Origin: Clostridiales bacterium
GTDB lineage: Bacteria; Bacillota; Clostridia; Christensenellales; Aristaeellaceae
Direction: 5' to 3'
Length of the DNA stretch: 64,000 bases
NCBI GenBank assembly: GCA_022787165.1
Contig: JALFVL010000042.1
Coordinates: forward strand, 124,001 to 188,000
The translations under genes and the position numbers were made by a program. Positions 16,581 to 24,571 of this stretch are shown piece after piece (within the stretch, counting starts at the first letter, position 1; every line of letters starts with the position of its first letter). The notes below the pieces were generated by a model. That model was not told where the DNA came from. It saw nothing but the letters and a program-made list of their open reading frames with translations, and did no database searches.

Positions 16581-16650
16581 GGATAATCCTGCAAAGCCGC
16601 ATGAATCTGCCCACTCTTCCCCCACCCGTACACGAAAGGAGCGCATGGCC

Positions 16651-16920
16651 ATGTGTGAGATCAACCTGACCGGCGGGACCTGCCCGCAGGCGGAAATCGA
16701 CGCCTACATTGCCCGCGGCACGCAGCTTTACGGCCGCGAGCCGGACGCCATCGACATTCGTCTCGACGGCGATTATGTGGAGCTCGCCTATCGCTTCCAC
16801 AACCAGCCGTTCCACCGCATCCGCCGCATCACGGGCTATCTCGTGGGCACGATGGATCGCTGGGGCAACGCCAAGCGCGCCGAGGAACGCGACCGCGTCA
16901 AGCACGGGATTTCGATGTGA
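16651..16920 (+). CDS. Small protein resembling the glycyl-radical end of anaerobic ribonucleotide reductase
   Basis: The 89-residue protein has RRITGYLVGTMDRWGNAKRA at residues 58-77, then EERDRVKH, which looks like the extreme C-terminus of class III ribonucleotide reductases (NrdD), where the glycine in RxTGY or RxCGY carries the radical (here G62). Only two cysteines (C2, C11) are present, so the usual four-cysteine zinc site is missing, and there is no catalytic barrel. Small proteins of this type in Firmicutes are often labelled NrdD. It could be a spare radical domain, as GrcA/YfiD is for pyruvate formate-lyase, or a decayed relative. I chose the ATG at 16651 because AGGAG is 9 bases away; the ATG at 16645 is only 3 bases from it. 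Confidence 0.7.
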   Translation: MCEINLTGGTCPQAEIDAYIARGTQLYGREPDAIDIRLDGDYVELAYRFHNQPFHRIRRITGYLVGTMDRWGNAKRAEERDRVKHGISM

Positions 16921-16934
16921 CAGCCAAATGACAG

Positions 16935-16965
16935 AAGCGGGAACGTTCTTCCCGCTCTTTTTGTC
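16935..16965 (+). terminator. Rho-independent terminator
   Basis: AGCGGGAA-CGTTC-TTCCCGCT followed by CTTTTTGTC, just after the NrdD-like gene. Confidence 0.88.
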
Positions 16966-17070
16966 AATTGTTCAAAGCCTCCGCCGCCTCCGCTTTCCGA
17001 CAGCATGCCCCTGCGCTTTCTTACGCAATGGAATCGGATAAGCGCATCAATTTCTCTCCTTATTACGACG

Positions 17071-17099
17071 TTGTAAAAGCAGAAACTCTGTGTTATAAT
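17071..17099 (+). promoter_or_regulatory. Promoter of the NitT/TauT-type ABC operon
   Basis: TTGTAA, 17-base spacer, perfect TATAAT, about 70 bases before the binding-protein start. Confidence 0.85.
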
Positions 17100-17168
17100 T
17101 TTCTCAATCTGTTCCCTCTTCGGGATGCCTCCCCTTTGCAAACCGACCGATAAGGAGACTGCTGAACC

Positions 17169-18119
17169 ATGAAGAAACTGTTTTTCGCGCTGCTTGCTGC
17201 CCTGCTGCTTGTGACCGCCTGCGCCCTGGCCGACGCGCCCGCCAACGTCTACGCGCTCAAGGGCCCGACCGGCATCGGGATGGTGGGCGTCATGCGCGAC
17301 GCCCCGGAGGATTACGCCTTCACGCTCTGCGGCGCACCGGACGAGATCGTCGCCGCCCTCGCCAGCGGCAGTGCGGACATCGCCGCCTGCCCGACCAACC
17401 TCGCCGCGACGCTCTACCAGAAGTTAAGCGGTGGCGTCAGGCTCCTGGCGCTCAACACGCTGGGCGTCCTGCACGTCGTGACCGCCGACCCGGCCATCGA
17501 TTCCATCGACGACCTCGCCGGGCGCACGGTCTACGCCACCGGCCAGGCCAGCGTGCCGGAATATGTCATCGACTACATCCTCGAGCAGAACGGCCTTGCC
17601 GGCAGCGTGACGGTCGAGTATGTCGCCGAGCACAGCGAGCTGGCGACGCTGCTGGCCAGCGGCCAGGTGGAGACGGGCATCCTCCCCGAGCCGCACGTCA
17701 CCAGCGCGCTCATACAAAATGACAGCCTGCGCGCCGCGCTCGACGTGACGGCGCTCTTTGAGGATGCCGCCCGCAGCGCCGGCAATGACGACATGGTGCT
17801 CTCGATGGGCTGCGTCGTCGTGCGCACGGCGTTTGCGCAGGAGCACCCTGAGCAGGTCGAAGCGTTCCTTGCGCAGTACGCCGATTCGGTCGCCTTCGTC
17901 AACGCCGATCCCGACGCGGCGAGCCAGCTCGTGGAGCAGTTCGGCGTGATGCCCAAGGCGGCAGTTGCCAAACGCGCGATTCCGAACTGCCACATCGTCT
18001 TTGTCGCGGGCGAGGAAATGCGCGCGCAGATCGAGCCGCTCTATGAGCTGCTCTTTGCGGCCAACCCTGCCTCCGTCGGCGGCGCTCTGCCGGACGACGC
18101 CTTCTACTATGCGCAGTAA
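17169..18119 (+). CDS. ABC transporter substrate-binding lipoprotein, NitT/TauT type
   Basis: The 316-residue protein has a lipoprotein signal (MKKLFFALLAALLLVTAC, lipobox VTAC with C18). The mature part follows the NMT1/SsuA-like fold: GPTGIGMVGVM, DIAACPTNLAATLYQKLSG, LNTLGVLHVV, DLAGRTVYATGQASVPEYVIDYIL. Relatives bind nitrate, sulfonates, pyrimidine precursors of thiamine and other small organics; no riboswitch or neighbour gives the ligand. The stop overlaps the permease start by 11 bases. Confidence 0.9.
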   Translation: MKKLFFALLAALLLVTACALADAPANVYALKGPTGIGMVGVMRDAPEDYAFTLCGAPDEIVAALASGSADIAACPTNLAATLYQKLSGGVRLLALNTLGVLHVVTADPAIDSIDDLAGRTVYATGQASVPEYVIDYILEQNGLAGSVTVEYVAEHSELATLLASGQVETGILPEPHVTSALIQNDSLRAALDVTALFEDAARSAGNDDMVLSMGCVVVRTAFAQEHPEQVEAFLAQYADSVAFVNADPDAASQLVEQFGVMPKAAVAKRAIPNCHIVFVAGEEMRAQIEPLYELLFAANPASVGGALPDDAFYYAQ

Positions 18120-18879
18120 CAACGTTCGCCCGCGCGTCCATGCTCTGCTCGAGCGCGCGGGCGTTTTTGCCTTTTATATCGCCCTCTGGGCGCTCGCCGC
18201 ACGATGGGTCAATTCGCCCCTCCTGCTGCCCACGCCGCTGGCCGTGCTGCACCGGCTGGGCGCGTTGCTGCCAAGCAGCGGCTTCTGGCTGACGCTCGGC
18301 GCGACGCTGCTGCGCACGCTGCTCGCCTATCTGCTGGGCATCGCCTTCGCCGTGCTGCTCGCAGCGCTCTGCTGCCGCTTCCGCGCGGCGGAGCTGCTGT
18401 TTTCGCCGCTGCTCTCCGCCGTGCGCGCCACGCCGGTGACCTCATTCATCGTGCTGGCGCTGGTCTGGCTCTCCAGCGCCCGTGTGCCCGTGCTCACGGG
18501 CTTTCTGATGACGCTGCCCGTCGTCTATTCAGCCTTGACGCAGGCCGTGCGCGCCATCGATCCAAGGCTTCTGGAGATGGCCCGCCTCTATCGCTTCGGC
18601 CGCGGCGGGACGCTGCGCCGCGTCGTCCTGCCTTCGGTGCTGCCCGCGTTTGTGGAGAGCTGCCTGGCGGCCATCGGCCTGTGCTGGAAGGCCGTCGTCG
18701 CCGCGGAGGTCATCGGCGTGCCAAAGCTCGCCGTCGGCAGCCGCCTGTATGAAGCGAAGATCTATCTGGAGACGGACAGCCTGCTCGCCTGGACGCTCAT
18801 GCTCGTGCTGCTCAGCGTCCTGCTGGAAGCGCTGCTGCGCCGCCTGACCCGACGCTTTTCGGAGGTGCGCCATGATTGA
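18109..18879 (+). CDS. ABC transporter permease, NitT/TauT type
   Basis: The 256-residue inner-membrane protein has about six helices and the coupling-loop motif LLEMARLYRFGRGGTLRRVVLP (near residue 150), a variant of EAAxxxGA-x-P. The start at 18109 lies inside the end of the binding-protein gene, which implies translational coupling. The C-terminus overlaps the ATPase gene by eight bases. Confidence 0.9.
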   Translation: MRSNNVRPRVHALLERAGVFAFYIALWALAARWVNSPLLLPTPLAVLHRLGALLPSSGFWLTLGATLLRTLLAYLLGIAFAVLLAALCCRFRAAELLFSPLLSAVRATPVTSFIVLALVWLSSARVPVLTGFLMTLPVVYSALTQAVRAIDPRLLEMARLYRFGRGGTLRRVVLPSVLPAFVESCLAAIGLCWKAVVAAEVIGVPKLAVGSRLYEAKIYLETDSLLAWTLMLVLLSVLLEALLRRLTRRFSEVRHD

Positions 18880-19450
18880 GCTGCGCGATGTCCACATGGC
18901 CTACGGGGAAAAGACCGTCTTTTCCGGCCTCTCGCTGCGCTTTGACGCGCCGGGCGCGTATGCGCTGCTCGGCCCCTCCGGCTGCGGGAAGACGACGCTT
19001 CTGCGGCTGATCGCCGGTCTGGAGACATCGCAGCAGGGCGGGATCGTGCGTCCGGAGCGCCTGTCCTTCTGCTTTCAGGAGGACAGGCTCCTGCCCTGGT
19101 ACTCCGTTGCGCAAAACGTCGCCCTGGCCCTGCCGCGCGAGGTGCAGCGCGACAGGCCGCGCGCCATGCGCCTTGCGCGGGAATGGCTCGCGCGCGTCGG
19201 CCTGGAGGGCGAGGCCAGCGCCCTTCCCGACGCCCTCTCCGGCGGGATGAAGCGCCGCGCGGCGCTCGCCCGTGCGCTTGCCTTTGACGCGCCCGCGCTG
19301 CTGCTGGATGAGCCGTTCCGCGCGCTCGACGAGCAGACGCATGCGCAGATGCTCGCGCTCGTGCGGGAGAACGCGAAAGGCCGCCTGCTCCTGCTGGTCA
19401 CGCACGACGCGCGCGACGCGGAGGGCATGACGGCGGTGACGCTGGGGTGA
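18872..19450 (+). CDS. ABC transporter ATP-binding protein, short form
   Basis: The ATPase of the same importer: Walker A GPSGCGKTT (about 33-41), Q-loop FCFQEDRLLPW, signature LSGGMKRR, Walker B ALLLDEPF, and the switch H in LLVTHDARDAE. At 192 residues it is about 50 shorter than usual for the TauB/SsuB family, missing the C-terminal segment after the H-loop, but every catalytic motif is present, so it should work. Confidence 0.9.
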   Translation: MIELRDVHMAYGEKTVFSGLSLRFDAPGAYALLGPSGCGKTTLLRLIAGLETSQQGGIVRPERLSFCFQEDRLLPWYSVAQNVALALPREVQRDRPRAMRLAREWLARVGLEGEASALPDALSGGMKRRAALARALAFDAPALLLDEPFRALDEQTHAQMLALVRENAKGRLLLLVTHDARDAEGMTAVTLG

Positions 19451-19496
19451 ACGATCTTTCCTGTTCATATTGATATCATTCAAAATGCTTTTATCA

Positions 19497-19559
19497 GCGC
19501 GAAGCGAAGAAGGGCGTCCGAGGGGGTTCAACCCTCAGACGCCCTTCTTCGCTTCGCGC
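19497..19559. repeat. 63-base near-perfect inverted repeat between convergent genes
   Basis: Arms of 28 bases (19497-19524 and 19532-19559) are complementary except one position, with a 7-base loop. The repeat lies between the ATPase gene and psuG, which end towards each other, so it can act as a two-way transcription barrier, although neither strand has a T-run after the stem. The outer 18 bases of the left arm recur at 16450-16467. Confidence 0.85.
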
Positions 19560-19584
19560 ACATCAAAGCAAATCTCAGATCCAA

Positions 19585-20511
19585 TTACAGCTTCGCCAGC
19601 TCAACGGCGATCCTCGCCGCGGCGCGCGCGTTATTGAAGGCGAGCTGGATATTCGTCTTGAGGCTGTCGCCGCCGGTCAACTCGACGATATGCGCAAGCA
19701 GGAACGGCGTGATGTTCTTGCCCTTGACGCCGGCCTCCTCCGCCATCGCGAGCGCCCTGTCGATCGTCGCGCTCATCGCGTCAAAGTCCATCGCGTATGC
19801 CTCGGGCACCGGGTTGCCGATCAGCAATCCGCCGCCCAGGCCCATGTCCCACTTGGCCTTCGCAATCGCGGCGACGTCGGCGGGCGTCTTCGCGTTGTAG
19901 TCGACGCCAAAGCCGCTCTTGCGGCAGTAGAAGGCCGGGAAATCGTCCGTATCAAGGCCCAGCACCGGCACGCCCATCGTCTCCAGATACTCGAGCGTCC
20001 GCCCGATATCCAGAATCATCTTCGCGCCCGCGCAGACGACCGCGACCGGCGTATGCGCCAGCTCCTGCAGGTCGGCGCTGATATCCATCGAGTCCTCGCC
20101 GCCGCGGTGGACGCCGCCGATGCCGCCCGTGGCAAAGACGTGCACGCCCGCCAGGTTCGCCAGGATCATCGTCGTGGCGACGGTCGTCGCGCCGGTCAGC
20201 TTTTTCGCCGCGACGATGGGCAGGTCGCGGCGGCTGACCTTGAGCACGCCCTTCGCCTCGCACATGCGAACGAGCTCCTCCTCGGTCAGGCCCGCCTTGA
20301 GCCTGCCGTCGATGATCGCCATGGTCGCGGGCACCGCGCCCTCCGCGCGGATGATTTTCTCCACCTCGCGCGCAAAGCCAAGGTTCTCGGGGTAGGGCAT
20401 GCCGTGGCTGAGAATCGTGCTCTCCAGCGCGACGACAGGCTTGCCCGTGCGCACAGCCTCCTCGATTTCCGGCGTGATGTCCATAAACTGCTTCAGATCG
20501 ATCGTGCTCAT
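19585..20511 (-). CDS. psuG: Pseudouridine-5'-phosphate glycosidase
   Basis: PsuG cleaves the C-glycosidic bond of pseudouridine 5'-phosphate to give uracil and ribose 5-phosphate. The 308-residue protein contains VALESTILSHGMPYPENL (E30 region), the metal-site stretch GGEDSMDISADL near residue 140, and CAGAKMILDIGRTLEYLET, whose K164 matches the Schiff-base lysine of the E. coli enzyme. It overlaps the kinase gene by four bases: psuK makes its substrate. Confidence 0.96.
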   Translation of the reverse strand: MSTIDLKQFMDITPEIEEAVRTGKPVVALESTILSHGMPYPENLGFAREVEKIIRAEGAVPATMAIIDGRLKAGLTEEELVRMCEAKGVLKVSRRDLPIVAAKKLTGATTVATTMILANLAGVHVFATGGIGGVHRGGEDSMDISADLQELAHTPVAVVCAGAKMILDIGRTLEYLETMGVPVLGLDTDDFPAFYCRKSGFGVDYNAKTPADVAAIAKAKWDMGLGGGLLIGNPVPEAYAMDFDAMSATIDRALAMAEEAGVKGKNITPFLLAHIVELTGGDSLKTNIQLAFNNARAAARIAVELAKL

Positions 20512-21431
20512 GTCAGATACTCCTTAATCATGGTTTTCAGCGCCGCGGGATTCATCCCGCTGCTGATGGTGTCGGGGGAAGCGATGGCAACCATGCCAGC
20601 GGCCATCGCGCAGAGCACCGTTTGCTCCGCGTCAAAGCCCCGGCGCGTCGCGTAGACGATGCCCGCCATCGAGGCGTCGCCCGCGCCCGTCGCGTTGACC
20701 ATGCCGCCAAACGGACGGCTGACGCGGCGAATCGCGCCCTCCGGCCCCTTGTAAAGCATGCCCTCCTGCCCCAGGCTCACAAACACGCGCCGCACGCCCC
20801 TGCCGCGCAGGATGTCGCAGGCCAGCTCCAGGTGCTCCGGCGTATCCACCGGGCAATCCGTGAGCGCCTCCAGCTCCATGCGGTTGGGCTTGACCGTGTC
20901 GAAAAATCCAATGAAGGGCTTCAGCTCCCTCGCCCAGGCCGTCGACACGGGGTCGACATACAGCGGCCTCGTGCAGACCTGCGTCAGCCGCTCCAGCGTC
21001 CTGGCGGAGAGGTTGCCGTCGCAGACGACGAGATCCGCGCCGCAGAGCACCGCCTGCGATTCATCCACCAGCCGCGCGTCGAGCTTCTTGATGATGTGCA
21101 TGTCGCTCATCGCCAGAAGCATGTCGCCGTCCGCGTCCATGATCGAGATATAGCTCGAGGATCGCTCGCCCGGCAGCATGCGCGTGAAGCGCATGTCGAT
21201 GCCCACGCGCTCGCAGCCCTCGATGATGCTGCGCCCGTGCATGTCGTCGCCCACGACCGTCACCAGCCGAACCTCCTCGCCCAGCCTCGCCAGGTTTTCG
21301 CAGATGTTGCGGCAGACGCCGCCCAGCGACATGTGCAGCGTGCCGGGGTTGGAATCACGCATGATGAGCGGATGGTCGCCGCGGCCATGGATGTCCATGT
21401 TCGCCCCGCCGATGCCCGCAATATAGCCCAA
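20508..21431 (-). CDS. psuK: PfkB-family kinase, pseudouridine kinase
   Basis: The 307-residue ribokinase-family protein has GGANMDIHGR near the start (substrate loop), SLGGVCRNICENLARLGEEV, and the C-terminal anion-hole motif GMVNATGAGDASMAGI with the catalytic Asp. Coupling to psuG identifies pseudouridine as substrate. The start appears to be TTG at 21431 (reading LGYIAGIGGAN, initiator Met), with AGGAGG 7 bases upstream; an in-frame upstream ATG at 21497 lies in the promoter. Confidence 0.92.
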   Translation of the reverse strand: MGYIAGIGGANMDIHGRGDHPLIMRDSNPGTLHMSLGGVCRNICENLARLGEEVRLVTVVGDDMHGRSIIEGCERVGIDMRFTRMLPGERSSSYISIMDADGDMLLAMSDMHIIKKLDARLVDESQAVLCGADLVVCDGNLSARTLERLTQVCTRPLYVDPVSTAWARELKPFIGFFDTVKPNRMELEALTDCPVDTPEHLELACDILRGRGVRRVFVSLGQEGMLYKGPEGAIRRVSRPFGGMVNATGAGDASMAGIVYATRRGFDAEQTVLCAMAAGMVAIASPDTISSGMNPAALKTMIKEYLT

Positions 21432-21468
21432 GAGAAGCCCTCCTTTTCCTCTTTGGTTGTCTGTCTCT

Positions 21469-21497
21469 ATTGTACCCGCTTTCGCCGGCGAAGGCAA
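21469..21497 (-). promoter_or_regulatory. Promoter of psuK-psuG with a palindrome in the spacer
   Basis: TTGCCT, 17-base spacer, TACAAT on the minus strand. The spacer holds the perfect 12-bp palindrome TTCGCCGGCGAA (21481-21492), well placed for a repressor. Confidence 0.7.
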
Positions 21498-21562
21498 GAG
21501 GCTCCTGCTTCCGCCGGCCGGTGGGTTCAGCGCTGAATTCCAACCTTTTTTCCTCAGTATAC

Positions 21563-21591
21563 TTGATTTTTCGCTCTTTTTCGCCTATAAT
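21563..21591 (+). promoter_or_regulatory. Promoter of uraA
   Basis: TTGATT, 17-base spacer, perfect TATAAT, about 60 bases before the permease start and divergent from psuK. Confidence 0.8.
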
Positions 21592-21653
21592 AATCAGCAA
21601 TGTGCATGGAACGTTCGCGTTTTATGCAAAAAACACAAAAGGAGTTTTTCGTC

Positions 21654-22961
21654 ATGGAGAATCAAGGTATCCGCGACGCGCGCGCCCTGGGTATGCCGAA
21701 AATGCTCGTGCTGGGTTTGCAGCACATGTTCGCCATGTTCGGCGCGACGATTCTTGTCCCCGCGCTGACCGGTCTGAGCGTCTCGGCGACGCTGCTGTTT
21801 GCCGGTCTTGGCACGCTGCTGTTCCATTTCCTCGCCAAGGGCAAGGTTCCCGCGTTCCTGGGCAGCTCGTTCGCGTATCTGGCCGGCTATGCCGCCATTG
21901 CGCCTGCGGGCGAAGCTGAGCTTCTTCCCTATGCCTGTGTGGGCGTCGCCTGCTCCGGCCTGCTCTACCTCGTGCTGGCCGCTCTGGTCAAGAGCTTCGG
22001 TACCCAGCGCATCATGCGCTTCTTCCCGCCGGTCGTGACCGGCCCGATTATCATCTGCATCGGCATGACGCTCGCCAATTCCGCCATCAACAACTGCACG
22101 GGCCACTGGGCCGTCGCGCTGCTGGCCATCGTGACCGTCGTCATCTTCAACATCTGGGGCAAGGGCATGCTGAAGATCATCCCGATCCTGATGGGTGTGC
22201 TCGTCTCCTATGCGTTCGCGGCGCTGCTGGGCCAGGTGGATTTCTCCGGCGTGGCCGCCGCTTCCTGGATCGGCCTGCCGGTCAAGGTGGAGAACACCGT
22301 CTTCTCCCTCATCGGCAACTGTGACACCAACCTGCTGGTGACCGCGATCATTGCCATCATGCCCATCGCCTTCGCGACGATGATCGAGCACATTGGCGAC
22401 ATCTGCGCGATCTCCTCCACCGTCGGCGAGAACTTCATCGAGGATCCGGGCCTGCATCGCACCCTGATGGGCGACGGCCTCGCGACCGCGCTGGCCTCCC
22501 TCTTCGGCGCGCCCGCGAACACCACCTACGGCGAGAACACCGGCGTGCTCGCGCTGACGAAGGTCTATGACCCGCGCGTCGTCCGCCTCGCCGCCGTCTT
22601 CGCGATCCTCGCCTCCTTCTGCCCGAAGTTCTCCGCGCTGATCGCCGCGATGCCGACCGGCACCATCGGCGGCGTCTCCCTGATCCTCTATGGCATGATC
22701 TCCGCGATCGGTGTGCGCAACCTGGTCGAGAATCAGGTCGATCTCTCCAAGAGCCGCAACGTCATCGTCGCCTCCCTGATCATGTCCCTGGGTCTGGGCA
22801 TCACCTTCTCCGCCGCCGGCGCGATTGCCTTCAACGTCGGCAGCCTGACGATCCGCTTCTCCGGTCTGGCCGTCGCTGCCATCACCGGCATCGTCGTCAA
22901 CGCCATTCTGCCGGACAAGGACTACGTCTTCTCCCACGATTACCAGAACGGCAAGAAGTAA
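21654..22961 (+). CDS. uraA: Uracil permease, NCS2 family
   Basis: The 435-residue protein has the NCS2 layout of about 14 helices: LGLQHMFAMFGATILVPALTG at the N-terminus (QH motif), FLGSSFAY, FATMIEHIGDIC with the substrate-site Glu, and FGAPANTTYGENTGVLALTKV, the signature loop with the second key Glu. These match UraA rather than xanthine permeases. The start at 21654 follows AAAAGGAG. Divergence from psuKG fits uracil import next to uracil release from pseudouridine. Confidence 0.93.
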   Translation: MENQGIRDARALGMPKMLVLGLQHMFAMFGATILVPALTGLSVSATLLFAGLGTLLFHFLAKGKVPAFLGSSFAYLAGYAAIAPAGEAELLPYACVGVACSGLLYLVLAALVKSFGTQRIMRFFPPVVTGPIIICIGMTLANSAINNCTGHWAVALLAIVTVVIFNIWGKGMLKIIPILMGVLVSYAFAALLGQVDFSGVAAASWIGLPVKVENTVFSLIGNCDTNLLVTAIIAIMPIAFATMIEHIGDICAISSTVGENFIEDPGLHRTLMGDGLATALASLFGAPANTTYGENTGVLALTKVYDPRVVRLAAVFAILASFCPKFSALIAAMPTGTIGGVSLILYGMISAIGVRNLVENQVDLSKSRNVIVASLIMSLGLGITFSAAGAIAFNVGSLTIRFSGLAVAAITGIVVNAILPDKDYVFSHDYQNGKK

Positions 22962-22975
22962 TTCCTGCCCCGCTC

Positions 22976-23002
22976 AAGGCCCATCCTTTGGGATGGGCCT
23001 TT
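22976..23002 (+). terminator. Rho-independent terminator after uraA
   Basis: AAGGCCCATCC-TTTG-GGATGGGCCTT followed by TATTGATTTT. Confidence 0.85.
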
Positions 23003-23160
23003 ATTGATTTTGGTGAATTTCTTCTGCCCTGTTCTGGCCTCGCTCGCAGCGCCGCAGGATGAACAAGCTCTTTATCAGTGAGGCAACCGGCATCATGCCG
23101 GTTTGCTGCTCAAATTCACCTGCAAAGCCTCGACCCGGGAGAAAAGATTCCCATGAAAAC
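23003..23160. other. Intergenic spacer with a hairpin, no gene
   Basis: Between the two terminators I see no coding signal. It contains AACCGGCAT-C-ATGCCGGTT (23085-23103), a perfect 9-bp inverted repeat with no T-run. Confidence 0.5.
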
Positions 23161-23193
23161 AAGAGCCTGTCCGCGTGAACGGACAGGCTCTTT
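23161..23193 (-). terminator. Rho-independent terminator after the first TRAP operon
   Basis: AAGAGCCTGTCCG/CGGACAGGCTCTT stem followed on the minus strand by GTTTTC. Confidence 0.85.
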
Positions 23194-23206
23194 GAGGTTT
23201 TTGAGA

Positions 23207-24571
23207 TCAGCGCATGATGTCCGGCAGCAGCATGGAGATACCGGGAATGTAAGTGATCAGCAGCAGCATGGCGACCATGACCGCGTACAGCGGCAGCATG
23301 TCCTTCGCCGTGCGCTCGATCGGCGTCTTGCCAATCGCGCAGCCGACAAACAGCGCAGAGCCGACAGGCGGCGTGCACAGGCCGACAGCCAGGTTGAAGA
23401 TCAGCATCGCGCCGAAGTGCACCGGATCCATGCCCAGCTGCGTGATGCAGATCGGGGCGAGGATCGGCGTCATGATCAGGATGAGCGGCGCCATATCCAT
23501 GACGCAGCCCAGCGCGAGCAGCAGCACGTTGATAATCAGCAGCAGCAGATACTTGTTGCTCGTGATGCTGATGAGCGCGTTGGTGATCGCGGCCGGGATG
23601 CGCAGCATCGCCATCATGCCGGCGAAGGCCTTCGCGGAGGCGATCAGCGTCAGCACGATTGCCAGCGTCTTGAGCGAATTCTTGAGAATGCCGCCCATCG
23701 CGCTGAGCTTGACATCGCGGATGATGAAGAACGCGACGATGAACGCATACACGCAGGCGATAGCCGCGGCTTCCGTCGCGGTGCAGATGCCGGCGGTGAC
23801 GCCGCCGATGATGATGATGATCGTGCCCAGCGGCAGGATGCCGTCGATGACGACCTTGAGGCGCTGGCCCTTCGGAACCTTGTCGCTGACCGGATAATGG
23901 CGCTTCTTGGCGAGGATATAGCACTCCACGCTCAGCGCCAGGCCCAGCAGGATGCCCGGAACCGCGCCGCCCATGAACAGCTCGGCGATGGAGACGGACG
24001 CAACGCCCGAAACCGCCAGCGCATAGATGACCATGTTGTGGCTCGGCGGAATCAGAACGCCCTGGCAGGCGGAGGTGACGGTGATGCCGACGGCGAAGTC
24101 GTCATCATAGCCCTGCTTCTTCATCATCGGGATGAGCATGGTGCCCAGGGAGGAGACGTCCGCCACGGCGGAGCCTGAGATGCCGCCAAAGAGCATCGAG
24201 GCCACGCAGTTGACGATCGCCAGGCCGCCCGGCAGCCAGCCGACCAGCAGATTCGCAAAGGCGATCAGGCGCTCGGAGATACCGCCGGTGCCCATGATCT
24301 CGCCCGCGAGAATGAAGAACGGAATCGACAGTAGACTGAACGAGTCGACGCCCTTGACCATGTTGGTCACGACGTCTTGCAGCTGGATGACAACCGCGCT
24401 GATGAAATCCATGTTACCGCTGGCGACCAGCGCAGCGATCATCTGGCTCTTGAAGATCAGCGCGGAGGCGATCGTCGAAATGAGGAGCGAGAAGGAGACG
24501 GGCACCTTCAGCAGCATCAGAACGATAAAGCCGCCCAGCAGCACAATGCTGGCCAGAGTGGTAGTTGTCAT
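23207..24571 (-). CDS. dctM: TRAP transporter large permease (DctM), copy 1
   Basis: DctM is the ion-coupled membrane subunit of TRAP importers. The 454-residue protein has about 12 helices, the KVPVSFSLLIS start typical of the family, FFILAGEIMGTGGISERL, SGSAVADVSSLGTMLIP and IPPSHNMVIYA. It overlaps dctQ by four bases. The matching binding protein is the first gene of this P-Q-M operon. Confidence 0.95.
   Translation of the reverse strand: MTTTTLASIVLLGGFIVLMLLKVPVSFSLLISTIASALIFKSQMIAALVASGNMDFISAVVIQLQDVVTNMVKGVDSFSLLSIPFFILAGEIMGTGGISERLIAFANLLVGWLPGGLAIVNCVASMLFGGISGSAVADVSSLGTMLIPMMKKQGYDDDFAVGITVTSACQGVLIPPSHNMVIYALAVSGVASVSIAELFMGGAVPGILLGLALSVECYILAKKRHYPVSDKVPKGQRLKVVIDGILPLGTIIIIIGGVTAGICTATEAAAIACVYAFIVAFFIIRDVKLSAMGGILKNSLKTLAIVLTLIASAKAFAGMMAMLRIPAAITNALISITSNKYLLLLIINVLLLALGCVMDMAPLILIMTPILAPICITQLGMDPVHFGAMLIFNLAVGLCTPPVGSALFVGCAIGKTPIERTAKDMLPLYAVMVAMLLLITYIPGISMLLPDIMR

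Larger units (their letters stand above)
16348..16650. other. Hairpin-rich intergenic region between trpS and the NrdD-like gene
   Basis: No convincing gene is here. From 16450 it holds an 18-base sequence repeated at 19497 and then a chain of inverted repeats: 16471-16491 (TTGAGGGACA/TGTCCTTCAA, one wobble), 16498-16513 (TTGGGC/GCCCAA), 16514-16526 (CGAAT/ATTCG) and a nested one at 16539-16580 (CCGTTTCA/TGAAACGG outside, AGGATGC/GCATCCT inside). Such a run of closely packed perfect stems is more than a terminator needs and suggests a structured RNA or a dispersed repeat. Confidence 0.6.

Noticed and set aside
16404-16586. Short open frames on both strands across the trpS spacer.
   Set aside because: They run through the stacked inverted repeats, have no ribosome-binding site, and read as low-complexity Arg/Ser/Phe-rich peptides.
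17100-17168. TPP riboswitch before the NitT/TauT-type ABC operon, which would point to HMP uptake.
   Set aside because: No CTGAGA or ACCTG-type THI-box sequence is present.
19525-19540. GGTTCAA resembling a tRNA T-loop.
   Set aside because: It is the loop of the large inverted repeat; no acceptor, D or anticodon arm surrounds it.
21592-21653. Purine or PreQ1 riboswitch before the NCS2 permease.
   Set aside because: The leader is about 60 bases with no recognisable aptamer; the permease motifs are of the uracil type.
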